Shown here: piece after piece, positions 1-11,318 of the stretch
Layout: each line of letters starts with the position of its first letter
Position numbering within the stretch: position 1 is the stretch's first letter
Source of the DNA: Marasmius tenuissimus
Taxonomy: Eukaryota; Basidiomycota; Agaricomycetes; Agaricales; Marasmiaceae
NCBI GenBank assembly: GCA_029532415.1
Contig: JAQOTA010000060.1
Location: forward strand, 1,426,001 to 1,490,000
Length of the DNA stretch: 64,000 nucleotides
Direction: 5' to 3'
Position numbers and translations under genes: made by a program
Notes under the pieces: model-generated
What the model was told of the DNA's origin: nothing
What the model saw: only the letters and a program-made list of their open reading frames with translations
Databases searched by the model: none

Positions 1-346
1 TACTATCCTGAGGCCACGAATGTGTCATCGGTTATAACACCACTTCGCACTCGATGTACAATGGATCGGGCAATCGAGACTTTCAACTTGAGCTCGAGCA
101 ATAGATGACGACAGCACAACCGCAATCGTGCCCTCCGGGTAATATAGACGCCGGATTCAACAGACGACAGCCTCAGGAGGTAGATGGAGTTGGAGCACCC
201 GGTACTGAATTGTTCAGCTTGTCATTACCAGTACTATACTTATCAGAATCCGACCGTAAGAATGTCCCGGCCTATGTTATCCGTCTGCGAAACGGTCAAC
301 GAGAACGACGATCTCAACGACGTCCAGAAACCTGATTGGGAGTCTT

Positions 347-2327
347 TCAGCTTTGCATCTGCATCTGAAAGCCGTAATCAATAAGCAAAACTTCGTGAAA
401 CTTTGCGAAAAGAACCTCGAACACACCTTCGATTTCGTAGAGCGGATGCCCGAGGTACTTGGCAAAGTCCGCCGTATGAGGGTCGAATCCTCTTGCGAGT
501 TGGTACTGACGGACCAGTGAATAAGTTTCGTTGGAGTAGGAGTAGTACGTGTGGTGACCTGAGAGTATCAGCTCGACCGGAAGGCCAAACCAGTGACAGA
601 CATCGGCAGATAGAGGGGATTGACCGGTCTCATCAAAAGACCAGAAGTGAAGAGATGTATTCGGGCCGCTGGATAGATGGGAGGGGCAGGGCGAGATCGG
701 ACGGATGAATAGGTAGATGGGACGTGGATGTTCTCGTCGGCGTGTAACTTCGGCCTCAGCTTGCGAAAGGAAACCTATCAGCTCCAGGCAAGGTACAAGC
801 ACATCTGGAGACATCGTCAGTTGGAATAATTGATCGAGCGTTGAGGACTATACGTACTGTATTGGGTCAGGTCATCCTCAAGTAAACTTCCACGAGCATT
901 GAAGATGCTGGACGCCTGTGCCAGCCAGGGTGCTACTTCCTCTTCCCACGTTATCCACAGATCGATTTTCTCTGTCGCTCCTTTGAGTGTGAGCCTATGT
1001 AAGGATAGATTAGCGACAAGCCGTTGACAAGTTCCTTGGGGCTCACCGTGCTGCCTCAGCCCTCAGCACCTGCCTCTCGTGAAAGCAGCTTGTCCCACTC
1101 AACAAGGAATACCTACTGACGATAGGAATGATCTTCTTTGTCGGCGTCGAGATGTTGGAGCCGTTCATCGGGACATCGATTTCTTCCCGGTGCGGGGGAA
1201 GTGATAGCCCTTCAATGATGGCACAATCGAGATCCCTCGACCTGCAGCTCGCAAAGAAGCGAAGACACACATTCTCCTCGAGGAATTCACAATTCGTCGG
1301 ATAGTTCTCGTCTTGATATTCGAAGTGGTAAAAATCGGGAGCTAGATCACAATCTGGTCCCTCTGGTCCTTGGCAGAGGACTCCCTGTTGAGGTTCCAGC
1401 CAGATCTCATTGCCTGCGCACTGAAATTGCGCGTATAACATGTCGATTCATAATGATTTATACATCCAAAATGAATGCTCACGGTTAATGACTCGAGATA
1501 AATTTTGGCCCAATACCCCACGCAATCCAGAATGTGTGTTGCTGGTAGGAGTCCTGGAGCATTATGAGCATCGAGGATCAAGGTGTGGACTCAATTTACA
1601 TAGAAGATCACGGACCACCAGTGAATATCAGCCGCGGAATCTGGGACCTTTCCAGTGCAAACAGATGTGCGTGATGCGGAGCCCTGGTCCGCGCATTTCA
1701 GTACCAGAGATACCAACGAAGAATCGGCAGTGTGAGCTCACAAGATTTGAGAGTACCGTTCGAATTCCCTCTTCCATACCTGAAAAGGTCATTTCTATCA
1801 ACGGTTCAACTCCCGGCCGAACATACAACACACCTCTGACGCTTCACGTCCTTTGTAGGTTATAACCGTGAACTTTCCGTTGTCGTTGGTAGATTCGCCA
1901 GTAAAGATCTTCCTTTCACACTCAAAAAAGCGTTCGTTCTCTGAGTCGTAGCCATCTGCCTGGTCGCAGTTCATGACACGAATCAGGCGGACATCCGCGC
2001 GTCGAAACTCGTAGAACTTCAAAACTCATCAACATTGAGGATTCAGAGACCTCGTAAAAGCAATCTTACCTGTTGGTATTCCGCCTCCTCCTCCCGGTTT
2101 CCCTCAATATGCAGTCTCCTTTTAGCCGGAGTGGTTGTATTGATCGTAGTTCGATTATACTGATCCCCTTGAACGTTGTTAAAGGTTCCCCCTGTGATCG
2201 TGAAGCGACGCGCGTTTCGGAAGAAGTTGAATATTTGCCGTGAAGGTAGGGACCTCGTATGTTGGATGGATGGGTGGGTGGGTGTTACGATTTGTCGCTC
2301 CTCCATCGTCACATCCTTGCTGCGCAC
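347..2327 (-). CDS. Agaricomycete-expanded protein of unknown function with N-terminal GGTFNNVQGDQYN motif
   Basis: A multi-exon gene can be followed by joining short exons. The first coding exon has the motif FTITGGTFNNVQGDQYN. It splices (donor near 2070) to FYEFRRADVRLIR, then a segment with CERKIFTGE and VITYKGREA, then VWKREFERYSQIL, HLFALERSQIPRLIF, NEIWLEPQQGVLCQGPEGP, WLAQASSIFNARG and finally SLHFWSFDETGQSPLS with QLARGFDPHTADFAKYLG. This order of blocks is the one I know from a large, uncharacterised mushroom family; similar N-terminal motifs also cap NLR-like proteins in these fungi. No catalytic site or membrane segment is visible. Introns are about 50 bp and the joins keep frame, so the copy looks intact. 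The start is uncertain: the nearest in-frame ATG at 2327 gives a poorly conserved leader and an upstream exon is possible. No function is proposed. Confidence 0.72.
2264..2284 (+). repeat. Simple GGAT/GGGT repeat
   Basis: GGATGGATGGGTGGGTGGGTG in the 5' part of the first gene's upstream/leader region. A microsatellite. Confidence 0.7.
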
Positions 2328-2763
2328 AACTCGTCAGTGATGAAGTGGGCCACTCTCTCCGCACAGACACAACTCATGGCCGGGCATGCCGTGGACTTCC
2401 CTCACAAGTCTCCAACATCCTATTTTTAATCCAAGTAAGGATAGGCCTTCGAGTTCAAAATTAGCGTGATTGTAGTCTCGCTATTTTGATATTAGAAGAT
2501 TGAGACAGAGCCAGAGGGTAGCAAACGTTCCCGATAGTCAAGATATGTGGTGCTCAGGTCATGGAACTGAGGACGCGTCGCGTCGGTGGACAAGAGGTGT
2601 GTTCAAACTCCGATCGGGTCCAGCACGATTATCAACATGGCCTGTGCCCAGCCGTGGCCTCAGTATTCAACCTCATGTTCGAATAACAAGAAACGCCTCT
2701 TTGTATTCCATCCAGTACGGTATACTACCACTAGCAAATTTCAAAGGGACTGCCGTTGTCTAC

Positions 2764-5759
2764 TCAATTCCAAGCTTGCTGGGCGTAAAGCCCAAGGACA
2801 GCATTGAATAAGAAAGGACTGTACGAGTCCACATCTGCATCCGTGAACTCCTTATCATCTTGCACCGTGTTGAGAGCCTCCAAAACATCTGGCTGAATGA
2901 AATCCGAGAACACGAAATCAACCAGTGTGTCGTTTGAGACCTTGGGTGGTTGAGAAGAGATGTTGTCTGGGAGGGGAAACACTTCCATGGGTGTATGAGG
3001 GATGTCGTCACCTACGCCTGGACAAGCCTAGCACAACGAAAGATGTCAGTAAAAGGGTAGAACGATAGTCTGTAAAAATAGCCACCAACATCCTGAGTCA
3101 CGTATCCCAGAGTAAGGTTCTGATCGGACTCTCGTTTCATCTGAGCCCCTTGCCCATACTTTTCATACATATCCCCAAGCCAGGCCCTATACCTATGTTC
3201 TACCTCTCCCTGTGCATAGAGATCCTCCTCTTCTACCTTTCGACGAGCAATGCTCGACGCGGCATCTCCATTGAGAATCGGTAAAACCTGCAAGGCCGCG
3301 GACAGCGGAACTTCCGGTAGGTAGACGAACGCGTTCGTGAAAGGTGACGCGGTGAGTTGGTCGTTCTTTGTGAAAGACCCGGCGAATACATCAAATCGCT
3401 GCGATCCAGCTTGCACGATGTAATAACTGGGTATGTCTGCGCGACTGTTGTTGATGGCCAGTGCGACGGGGATTGCCTGGCGATGTTAATGAGTAATAGG
3501 ATTTTGAGAATGGAAATAGTTGACCAAATCCTACCTGTTCGGCGAACAAGGAAAGTAGGGAGTTGTTGGACGGATATGGTGCCCTACCGACTGGTCAGTT
3601 TGACGACTCGCACAGCGAAGTCAATACACCTACCTGTTGAGCAAATAGTCCTGGGGTGCAGTTCCGTAGAGGAATCCAAGGTCGAACCGGTCAGCTAAAT
3701 CGTATAGGCCCTGCCGGATGTCGTTTCCAGCCGAAGTGTTGAAGGAGGAGTCCTCCTTCTGTGTATGAAACTATGAAGACAAGCATACTTCAGATGGAAC
3801 TTGTTCGGCAGCACACAGTTACACAAACCTCGTAAGTGACACGGTTCGCGTCCAAGTACCGCCGACTGAAGGTGATGTTTCCTGTCGAATTGTCGGAATC
3901 CAGCTTGGCGCCTGTCTTCGTCTCAGCATCAGATGTCTCTCTTTGCGTTGAGTACTCACTCATCCATCCTTCCCATGACAACAACATCAGTTTAACGTTT
4001 GATCCTCGCGAGACTGCGGAGATAGACATACCTATAGTCTCCATGAATCTCCCGCTTTCGAGGGACATCGACCGACCATCAAGTTGCACTAAGATTGATG
4101 AGTTCCGATCCACGCGCTCGCCGAAAGTCACATACAGCAATCCCGAATATGCGTATGTCCTATATCCCCATGTTAACACAACAGGCGAAGCGGGATGCAG
4201 AAATGCTTACCTCCTAGGATCAATATAGGCGTCGTTGGGTGCACTGCTCGGATAGCATCGAAGACGATGGGCCCTAGACAAGTAGAGCATGGCCCTGAAT
4301 ACAGGTAGAAGCTCAGTGTATCCACTTAACTCACATTTATCTCTGGCTACAGGCATATGGCTGCAATGTAGCAGCGTAAGTCAAAGCTCTTGACTCGAGA
4401 TGACAGGCTGGACGTACCCGGCGAGAAGGAAGATGTCAGGTTCCTCACGTATCGCGTCGACAAACTTAATCGCGCGATGTAATGAGCGAATTATCGTCGA
4501 CTCTGGCCAAGATTTCGAGAACGCACCCAAGCTTCCTTCACCATATCCGCAACATTTTGCACCGTCGTGTTCTCGTCGTTTCCGGTGAACTCAAATAGGA
4601 CTCCTAGGGCAGTCACAGATCGGCCTCTGCAAGTTTGTAAGAAACTATCCGCCATAGGTTAGGGTAGAGGGAGGAACATACTTTCGCGTCTTGAATTTCG
4701 CGAATCGATCTGTATGAAGTAGTCAGACAAAAGTCAACAGGAGAGCCATAAACACGTACTTCCAACGGGAACACTAGTGCCATTGACGGTGATGTTGACG
4801 TTCGACGAAAGATATCGATCTTTCAGAGCTGGAGCAAAGTTTTGGTGCCTAAAATTGGTGGCGAGGACCCAAGTTTGGCGAAACGCCGCGTATGGTTCAG
4901 GGTGAAGACTCACATATCGAGTGTGACATTGTAAATGTATAACTCGTGACTGGAACGACCGGGTCGTGATCAGTGTTGAAGGAGTACGTACAACGGAATG
5001 CTACGCTCACTTTCCAATCGCCATCACATCATACGGAAGCTGTTTCAGGAATTCGTTCGTCTGTGTGAATCGAGCGGGCATCAGATCAAGGGCAGAACCC
5101 AATGCCGAAGTCCGCAGCACGTACCCCTTGTCCATCAACCTCTCCCGGGGGGAAACCATCTGAGAGACCGGTTCCTGTTCGGCATCGATGAGCAAGGACA
5201 ATTGCGTGAGACGGGCGTTACACACCATCGTGCAAGTCGCCGGAGTCCACAAGAAGTAAGTCGACGTCTTTTTCCTATGTACGAGCATGAATAAACCATC
5301 GAGGAGTGTCTGTCGAGTCCAGATAGAAAGGCTCACCAAAGCGATTTCCTTCATGTGTGATACAAATGAGGAGAAGTCACCTAAATCTGCGCTAAGGTGC
5401 GGTCGTGTGAGCCTGCGGCCCAGCTATGAGCATCAGCTTCTTTAATGTACCTGTAGTTTGGTTCGGGGAACGACTGTTTTTGGTGTCCGAGCAGCCAGCC
5501 TGGCAAAAACGTTTAGCCCAGAAACCACGTCCAGAACAAGATAGTACTCACCATGACTATCCGTCGTATGAATGATATTGATGTCTCCCCATTCCAATGG
5601 ACGTGACGGGGGAACGAGTGGAATTCCTGGCGGTGTTGCCCGTCTGTGATGGTGCGAGCGTGTATCTCCTTCACTGCATCCAAAAACTCCCCGGAAGAAG
5701 ACAAAGAGAATGGCCAGGCAAATCTTGAGTTCCATCATGGATTGTGGTAAGAACATCAT
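2764..5759 (-). CDS. Secreted calcineurin-like metallophosphatase, YHR202W / 5'-nucleotidase type
   Basis: The N-terminus has a hydrophobic leader (residues about 8-27), followed by GDINIIHTTDSHG, the first metal-binding block of calcineurin-like phosphoesterases of the 5'-nucleotidase group. Later exons give VDSGDLHDG (second metal block), LPYDVMAIG before the expected NHE block, EFTGNDENTTVQNVADMV, and a C-terminal domain with LTASPFTNAFVYLPEVPLS, LGYVTQDV and GVGDDIPHTPMEVFP. This order matches the fungal YHR202W-like family (phosphatase core plus 5'-nucleotidase C-terminal-like domain). The gene has many 45-60 bp introns. It is probably exported or vacuolar; the substrate cannot be read from sequence. 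The start could also be the internal ATG eight codons later, directly before the hydrophobic run. No break was seen. Confidence 0.85.
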
Positions 5760-7323
5760 GGCGTGGTTGTACCGTGCGTTCTCCCTTTAAAGTGATTTTC
5801 GCGTGCGATTGAATCTAAAAGTAGCTTGGACTTGGAGTCGGTCGGACTTGTTACATTGGCGGACCTGAAACGGTGAACTTTATCGGACAGATGCATGATT
5901 GTTCCTCTGGACAGACTGCAGTTGGAAACGATCCGGTGATGGTGGGAGTATAAGGTCAAAGATGTTGCGGTTGTGAGAGCTTGCGATAGACGGCGCGCTT
6001 TGCCAAATTGAGGCTCGAGGACCTGGTCGTCGGGTTGAAGTAACGTGAGAGCATGATACTCGTCTTTTCTATATCTCGTGGGTTGAGGGTATCGTCCACC
6101 GTCTGGATTTTGAGGTCAGATTTTGTTGGAGTGAAATAGAATATTCGTGAGCAGGTCGCAGTAAAGAGTTACATTACCAGCGCTTATTCAAATGCCTTCT
6201 GTCTCTAGTTTCTTCCACAGTGTCTCAGGGAAACCTAAGGTCGACGAATTACTTCAACTTGCAACAGGAGATCAAATATAACGTTGGCACCAATTCAATG
6301 TTAGGGATCTCGCCTTCCAAAATATCGCTCTAGCAACCCCAAGGGAATGCCAAGCAACCCAGGAATGGCGCGGCGCTCACCAGTGTCGTTCTCAGACAGT
6401 GTTGATAATCCTCAGGCCTTGGGAGGCGTCAATGAAGCGGCGGAGGCAAAGCTTACAGCTGTCCCAATAATTGTAGAAAGTTTTGCGGTTTTTCGTGCTC
6501 AGGATTTTTGTTTAGTGAACAAACAGAATATGACCTGATTTGGTATGGTCGCGGTACTAGAGGATGTTAGGCCCCACCAGCACCCATGGAGCTCATTCAG
6601 TTTGCATTTAGTAGGGAATCACATTGTGTTTGTACACTAAACAAAGATTCTGAACACGAAAAAACGCAAAACTTTCTACAATTATTGGGACAGCTGTAAG
6701 GGTCTGTTTCCAGGACGAAACGGCATCGGGAATGCGGACAATCCGTGATCGATTGATCCTTGGTATTGGCCACGTCCCTCTTATCTCAAGTCCTCGAGGC
6801 TCAGCGCTCAGCGCTCAGCCTTTTGGTCATGATGTCCCATGGGACTCAAATCCGCATGCTTTCTTTCTACGTCTATCTGCCTTGTCAGCTCAATAGGTGA
6901 ACAGATGTATTTTATCATCCCTTATCGACACTCGTTTGATGACTTTTAATAACCACACTCATGAGACTTGGACTCGGGTCAGACGCTGTTCTTTGCGACT
7001 CGGACTTCGGGCAGAATACATAGTCCGAAATTGATATAGAACGTTTGTGATGACTACTTCGAGCTTCTTCGGTATTTGAACCCCACCCGGCTATGACCAC
7101 TTGCTTGCCTTGATCCCACTGGTAGTAATGCGGCTATCTTGGAACTTTCAGGACCCTCCGTCATCGCCCGTAATTGGCTTCGCAAAAATACTTACCCTTC
7201 CATGTCATACCACAAGGCCATAAGAAGTGGGTCAGGGTTTGGAGATTGCTTGCACGATAAATAGCGGGATCTTCGAGGTTTTAAACCAACAAACCACTAC
7301 TTCAAGCTTCCTCGAGTTGCGCA
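5760..7323. other. Intergenic region between divergent genes, containing a MITE
   Basis: This 1.56 kb separates the 5' ends of the metallophosphatase (minus) and the alcohol dehydrogenase (plus), so it should hold both promoters. Apart from the inverted-repeat element at 6456-6696 and a triple CAGCGCT run near 6803-6820, no coding or RNA feature is supported. The short ORFs here lack homology-like blocks and plausible splice partners. Confidence 0.6.
6456..6696. mobile_element. MITE, 241 bp, imperfect long TIRs, TA-flanked
   Basis: The left end reads CAGCTGTCCCAATAATTGTA and the right end is its reverse complement. The inverted repeat continues for about 80 bp per arm with roughly seven mismatches, leaving a spacer of about 80 bp. 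Both ends are bordered by TA (6454-6455 and 6697-6698), the target duplication typical of Tc1/mariner-class elements. There is no transposase ORF, so it is non-autonomous. It lies in the shared upstream region of two divergent genes and could form a hairpin if transcribed. Confidence 0.85.
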
Positions 7324-8624
7324 ATGGTCTACACAGGAACGACATTCCGGGGGTCCGAATCCGGGCTGGTCACCAATTCGACCTTGACCAAAGAAAGATT
7401 GGAACCTGATGAAGTGGTCATCAAAGTCACTCATAGTGGCGTATGCGGAACTGGTGAGCCTCAATCTTGACGCTTCACCTCTCGATCAACAACTGAGATC
7501 CTTAGATATCCATTATTTGAAACATGGAATGGCTTTGGGTCATGAAGGTAACTCGAATCACATCCGGAGGCATTTGGCGATCTGAACGAATCAAACCCCC
7601 GTCGCCCAGGGATCGGTATTGCAGTCGAAGTTGGATCCGCTTGCACTCGCGTGAAAGTGGGAGACAGAGTAGGTTGGGGTTATCTTCAACAAACCTGTCT
7701 ACACTGCGATCACTGTACCTCTGGACAAGACCAATGGTGTGACAACAGGAAAATGTACGGCGAAGCGGATTTCGACCAAGGATCTTTTGCAACTCTCAGC
7801 GTTCGAAAAGAACAGGTGAGCGGCTTTTGATCGCGGGCTTCAGTCGAGCGTACTAATTGCCTCGTGTCGCAGTGGGTATTCGTTGTTCCTGAAGGCATCA
7901 AATCTGAGTATGCCGCGCCTCTAATGTGTGAGTTCAATCCTCCCCCTCTTTGGTGCTCAACACATAATGGTGACAATATCTCAACAGGCGGAGGTGCCAC
8001 CGTCTTCACTCCTCTAATCGAGCACGCAAAGCCTGTCGACCGCGTAGGTATCGTCGGCATTGGCGGTCTTGGACACCTGGCCATCCAATTCGCCGCGAAG
8101 ATGGGCTGCACCGTCGTCGTATTTTCCGGGACGGATTCCAAGCGCGACGAAGCCATGAAGCTCGGTGCTCATGAGTTTTACGCCACCAAAGGGGTTGAGG
8201 ACTACTCGACCCTCGGACTGAAAAAGCCCCTCAATCATCTTTTGCTCACCACGTCTGTCGCTCCCGATCGCCTCGACGTCTACTACAGCATCTTGGACCA
8301 GAGGGCAAAGATTTTCCCCCTTACTGTGGCCGATGGGACGATCGCCACGGCGTACTCGCCTACTCTCTTGCGCGGCATAAACATTATTGGGAGTATACTT
8401 GCAAGTCGTCATGTGCAGTGCGTTGGTCTCACTTCTCAGTTGTATGGAACTTGAGTTTTTCCCTTTGATACAGTACCAAAATGCTCGACTTTGCGGCTCG
8501 TAACAAAGTGTTCCCCATCGTGGAGGTATTCCCAATGACCGAAGAGGGTGTGAATACCGCCATCAAGAAGCTTCAGGATGGAAAAGTACGCTATCGGGCT
8601 GTTCTCGTCAACGGAGAAGCCTGA
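7324..8624 (+). CDS. Zinc-dependent alcohol dehydrogenase (cinnamyl-alcohol/NADP type), copy 1
   Basis: Six exons join cleanly: 7324-7453, 7506-7547, 7610-7815, 7873-7927, 7988-8417 and 8474-8624. The protein starts MVYTGTTFRG. It has the catalytic-zinc Cys in HSGVCGTDIHYL, GHEG, a structural-zinc cluster CLHCDHCTSGQDQWC (four cysteines) and the Rossmann motif GIGGLGHLAIQFAAKMG. The length (about 340 residues) and order of motifs fit medium-chain zinc alcohol dehydrogenases of the cinnamyl-alcohol group, which interconvert alcohols and aldehydes or ketones in the cytosol with NAD(P)H. The true substrate is unknown. A close paralogue lies on the minus strand at 38778-40083 with the same intron positions. 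Its 3' end faces the secreted-protein gene at 8833. All key residues are present, so it looks functional. Confidence 0.9.
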
Positions 8625-8832
8625 GTTTTCTTGGAACGTACCCGCCACCCGAAACTACTTGTTCAAGCCTGTTCTTCTTCCGTAAACATTCGATAAACAT
8701 TAGATACACATAAAAATACTATGGCTATTCGATTATACTGTTGAGTATTCAATAAATGATACGAGAAATGTACAATAAACAATTTGCTTCTGGAAATGTC
8801 CAGCGAGTTTGACTAGGACTTCGAGGGCGGCA

Positions 8833-9519
8833 TTAGATATTTTCGTCGCAGCTTACAATCCTCTGATCGTAAATGACTTTGTCGGTGGGTTGAATGCTCC
8901 CAACGCCATTCTTGTACCAGATGTAGTGGTAGTCGTCCTTCCCTTTCTCTCCTGTGGGGTCTCCGTAGTTGATGCGAACACGTCCCACGTATGTCTTCGC
9001 AGTAATCTTAGCAATAAGTGCGGCCTGCAAAGAGGCGTTAGTTCCTGAAGTTGGGGAAATTAACTGAATTACACTCGCCTTTTGCTCAGGTTTAAAGGTA
9101 ACCTCGATGTTCTGCCTGAACGTCTTCGTCTCGGTATTACTCCATGAGTCAGAGCTCTCAAACGAAACCCCAACAGGGAGCTTCTCGCCACCGTCGGCAG
9201 AGAAGCCTGCGCTGACCCCGTATTTCCAGGTCTGTGAGACAGAGCGGTCGCCACCAATGGTAGTCTTCAAGTCGGTCGTCCCGCCCTTGCAGTTGTTGAC
9301 TGGGTCACCTGGCACGATTTGGGTTATAATGGAGTCAGGCCCAGTCTCCTTCATCTCGTATGTACACTTGTCCGCATCGCCGGGCGAGTTGCCAGGGCAG
9401 TGCTCGAGGCCAGCTGGGTTGGGCCGGTCGACATCTTTACGCTTCTCGACGTGAGAGACGGTCGCACCGAATGCGAGAGTTGAGAGAGTAACAAGAGTTA
9501 AGAATGAGGAGAAGTGCAT
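8833..9519 (-). CDS. Small secreted protein, copy A of a divergent pair
   Basis: It starts MHFSSFLTLVTLSTLAFG, a clear signal peptide, then has a KR site and a conserved block DADKCTYE. The body is rich in alternating polar/hydrophobic beta-type stretches (SQTWKYGVSAGFSAD, FRQNIEVTFKPEQK) and ends GKDDYHYIWYKNG. I do not recognise a named family. The Ser/Thr-rich beta pattern is loosely like pore-forming aerolysin-fold or lectin proteins, but nothing decisive supports that. A 54 bp intron with a GC donor (9025-9078) restores perfect length agreement with the paralogue at 10301. Reading through is also open, but adds 18 residues absent from the paralogue. The ATG at 9519 was chosen because the signal peptide begins there; an in-frame ATG at 9549 exists. 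A TATA-like box lies about 93 bp upstream. Confidence 0.82.
   Translation of the reverse strand: MHFSSFLTLVTLSTLAFGATVSHVEKRKDVDRPNPAGLEHCPGNSPGDADKCTYEMKETGPDSIITQIVPGDPVNNCKGGTTDLKTTIGGDRSVSQTWKYGVSAGFSADGGEKLPVGVSFESSDSWSNTETKTFRQNIEVTFKPEQKASVIQLISPTSGTNASLQAALIAKITAKTYVGRVRINYGDPTGEKGKDDYHYIWYKNGVGSIQPTDKVIYDQRIVSCDENI
9025..9078 (-). other. Probable GC-AG intron in secreted protein gene A
   Basis: Read on the minus strand the segment begins AAG|GCGAGT and ends TTTGCAG|GCC, is 54 bp (in frame), and its removal gives EQKAALIAKITAKT, matching the paralogue's KQRVALVQGVNHKE in length. A GT donor a few bases downstream would cause a frameshift and an early stop. Confidence 0.6.
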
Positions 9520-9612
9520 GATAAACTGGAGATTGAAGATGTCGTTCAAGCTGTGGGTAGAAGAGGGAGGTTTCTTGGGCTTGATGAAGGTAAGAGACCT
9601 AATCTCTTGATG

Positions 9613-9620
9613 CTTTTATA
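9613..9620 (-). promoter_or_regulatory. TATA box for secreted protein gene A
   Basis: TATAAAAG on the minus strand, about 93 bp before the ATG at 9519. The distance suits a fungal TATA with a short 5' UTR. Confidence 0.55.
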
Positions 9621-10200
9621 TCCCATTTTAACACTGGTGAGGGAAGCAAGCGTAAGTCTACTGACCTCATCGAGCTCCCAAAATTCGAAGGAGACGAGAT
9701 TTCCCGAGAGGTTGAGAAGGACAGTCAGTTTGTTGGAGCGACTCCACTGGTTGTTAGACCGAACGCCAGAGCCAAGCTGTCTCGCGGAGTCGCACCGCTC
9801 AGGTCGTAGCGATCCCTATTGCCTTCTCTCTAGCGACTCTCCGAGGGCCAGGTTGGACTAGGCACCAGCACTCTGTGATAGTGGGGTTGAAAGGGACATC
9901 AATGGCGATACAAGCCTCGCCTATCACCAATGGACGTCAATTATCTCCAGCCCCGGCACTGTCAGACCTGATGGGAGGACCCTGAAACACCCACAAGCCC
10001 AACTCCACAACGCTCAATTGCAAGTGCCGTATGGGGAAGCTGATACTTTGATTGGAGTTTTTGGACGAGAGGAGTTGGAAAACTCTTGGGCTTGCGACTC
10101 CACCAACCTCATCTGGACCTGCTATGAAGTCAGCGTCCTCGTTGGGCGCTGCAAGTACGAGTCCTACTAATCGACCAGCTCACAACCGCCAGTACGAACG

Positions 10201-10207
10201 TATAAAA
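10201..10207 (+). promoter_or_regulatory. TATA box for secreted protein gene B
   Basis: TATAAAA, 100 bp before the ATG at 10301, nearly the same spacing as the TATA of the divergent paralogue. The two cores sit about 580 bp apart in one shared intergenic region (9520-10300). Confidence 0.55.
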
Positions 10208-10300
10208 GCTGACCCTCATCCGGGAAAAATCACCATCATCGCAACTCTCCATTGTCAGCTACATCTTCTGAGTCTCGCTCATCTCTGAAAGCCCTTGGCC

Positions 10301-10989
10301 ATGCACTGCACTTCCCTCATCGCACCCGCCGCTCTGATCACCATCGCTCTTGCCGCTCCTTCTGAGCTTCAAGCGAGGAAGAATGTCGACGTAGAGGATC
10401 CCGCCGGTTTCGACCACTGTCCAGGTCGTCCAAAGGGCGACGCAGACCGCTGCACCTTCGAGAAGCAGGTATGCTTTTGTGCTGTCTTACCTGTCCTATT
10501 CCCGGTTATTCACGCATTCCACCGTAGGAGAGCCTTCCCGACCGTCGTAAATGGTTCCAGCTCGGCGCTCCGGTCGCTAACCAGTGCGACAATCCAAGCG
10601 CTCCCTCAATCACGACCGAGGTCGGTGGCGAGAAGACAACATCACAGACCTGGGAGCATACCAACAAAGCAGAGATCAACCTCGCTGGCATCAAGATCGG
10701 CGGGGAGGGTGGCTGGTCAGAGGTCAAATCACAGACCGCTCGTCAGATGATATCTGTCACCATTCCGGCAGGTAAACAGCGGGTAGCCCTCGTTCAAGGT
10801 GTCAACCACAAGGAGAGCAAAGGGAGGGTCCGCCTCAACTACCCCGATCCGTCTGGTCCATCAGGCAAAGACGATTACCACTACGTCTGGTATAAGAACG
10901 GTATCGTGTCTTCTCAACCTACCGACGACATCGAGTACGATGCGAGGGAGATCAACTGTGGAGAGTCGTTGGATATGAGCAAGCTGTAA
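10301..10989 (+). CDS. Small secreted protein, copy B of a divergent pair
   Basis: Exon 1 is 10301-10468 and exon 2 is 10528-10989, joined by a GT-AG intron. The product begins MHCTSLIAPAALITIALAAP (signal peptide), then has ARKNVDVEDPAGFDHCPG and GDADRCTFEKQ, parallel to copy A. The middle reads SQTWEHTNKAEINLAG and GGEGGWSEVKSQTARQ and the end is GKDDYHYVWYKNG plus a short tail. Conserved cysteines flank the mature N-terminus and the C-terminus. Copies A and B align along their whole length, but B has an intron near residue 56 that A lacks, and A has the GC-AG intron that B lacks. The function is unknown. It is likely extracellular, about 18 kDa after signal removal. Confidence 0.82.
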
Positions 10990-11318
10990 AAGGATGCATC
11001 AATAATTCATGAGTTTCCAGACGAATGTAATATCCAAATAACTTATCATCAAACCTCTATTTATCATTCGAGCCTATTCGGATTGCAGCCCTGAAGGATG
11101 AGCTCAAAGATTGCGGAGGGTGGAGGTCCTGGTCAATCATCATCTCGATGTTAACCAACCCTTCGGAGTTTGCCGACGACGTTTAGGGCAGGTCCGTGAC
11201 GAACCGAAAGCGGTCATAGTTGTTCGTTTCACTAAGTTCAGATTACCACTTTAGCTAAAGTACGTTTTTCTAATCACCCAAATTGGTGAATGTCCTTGTG
11301 TACATGCAGAAAACACCA

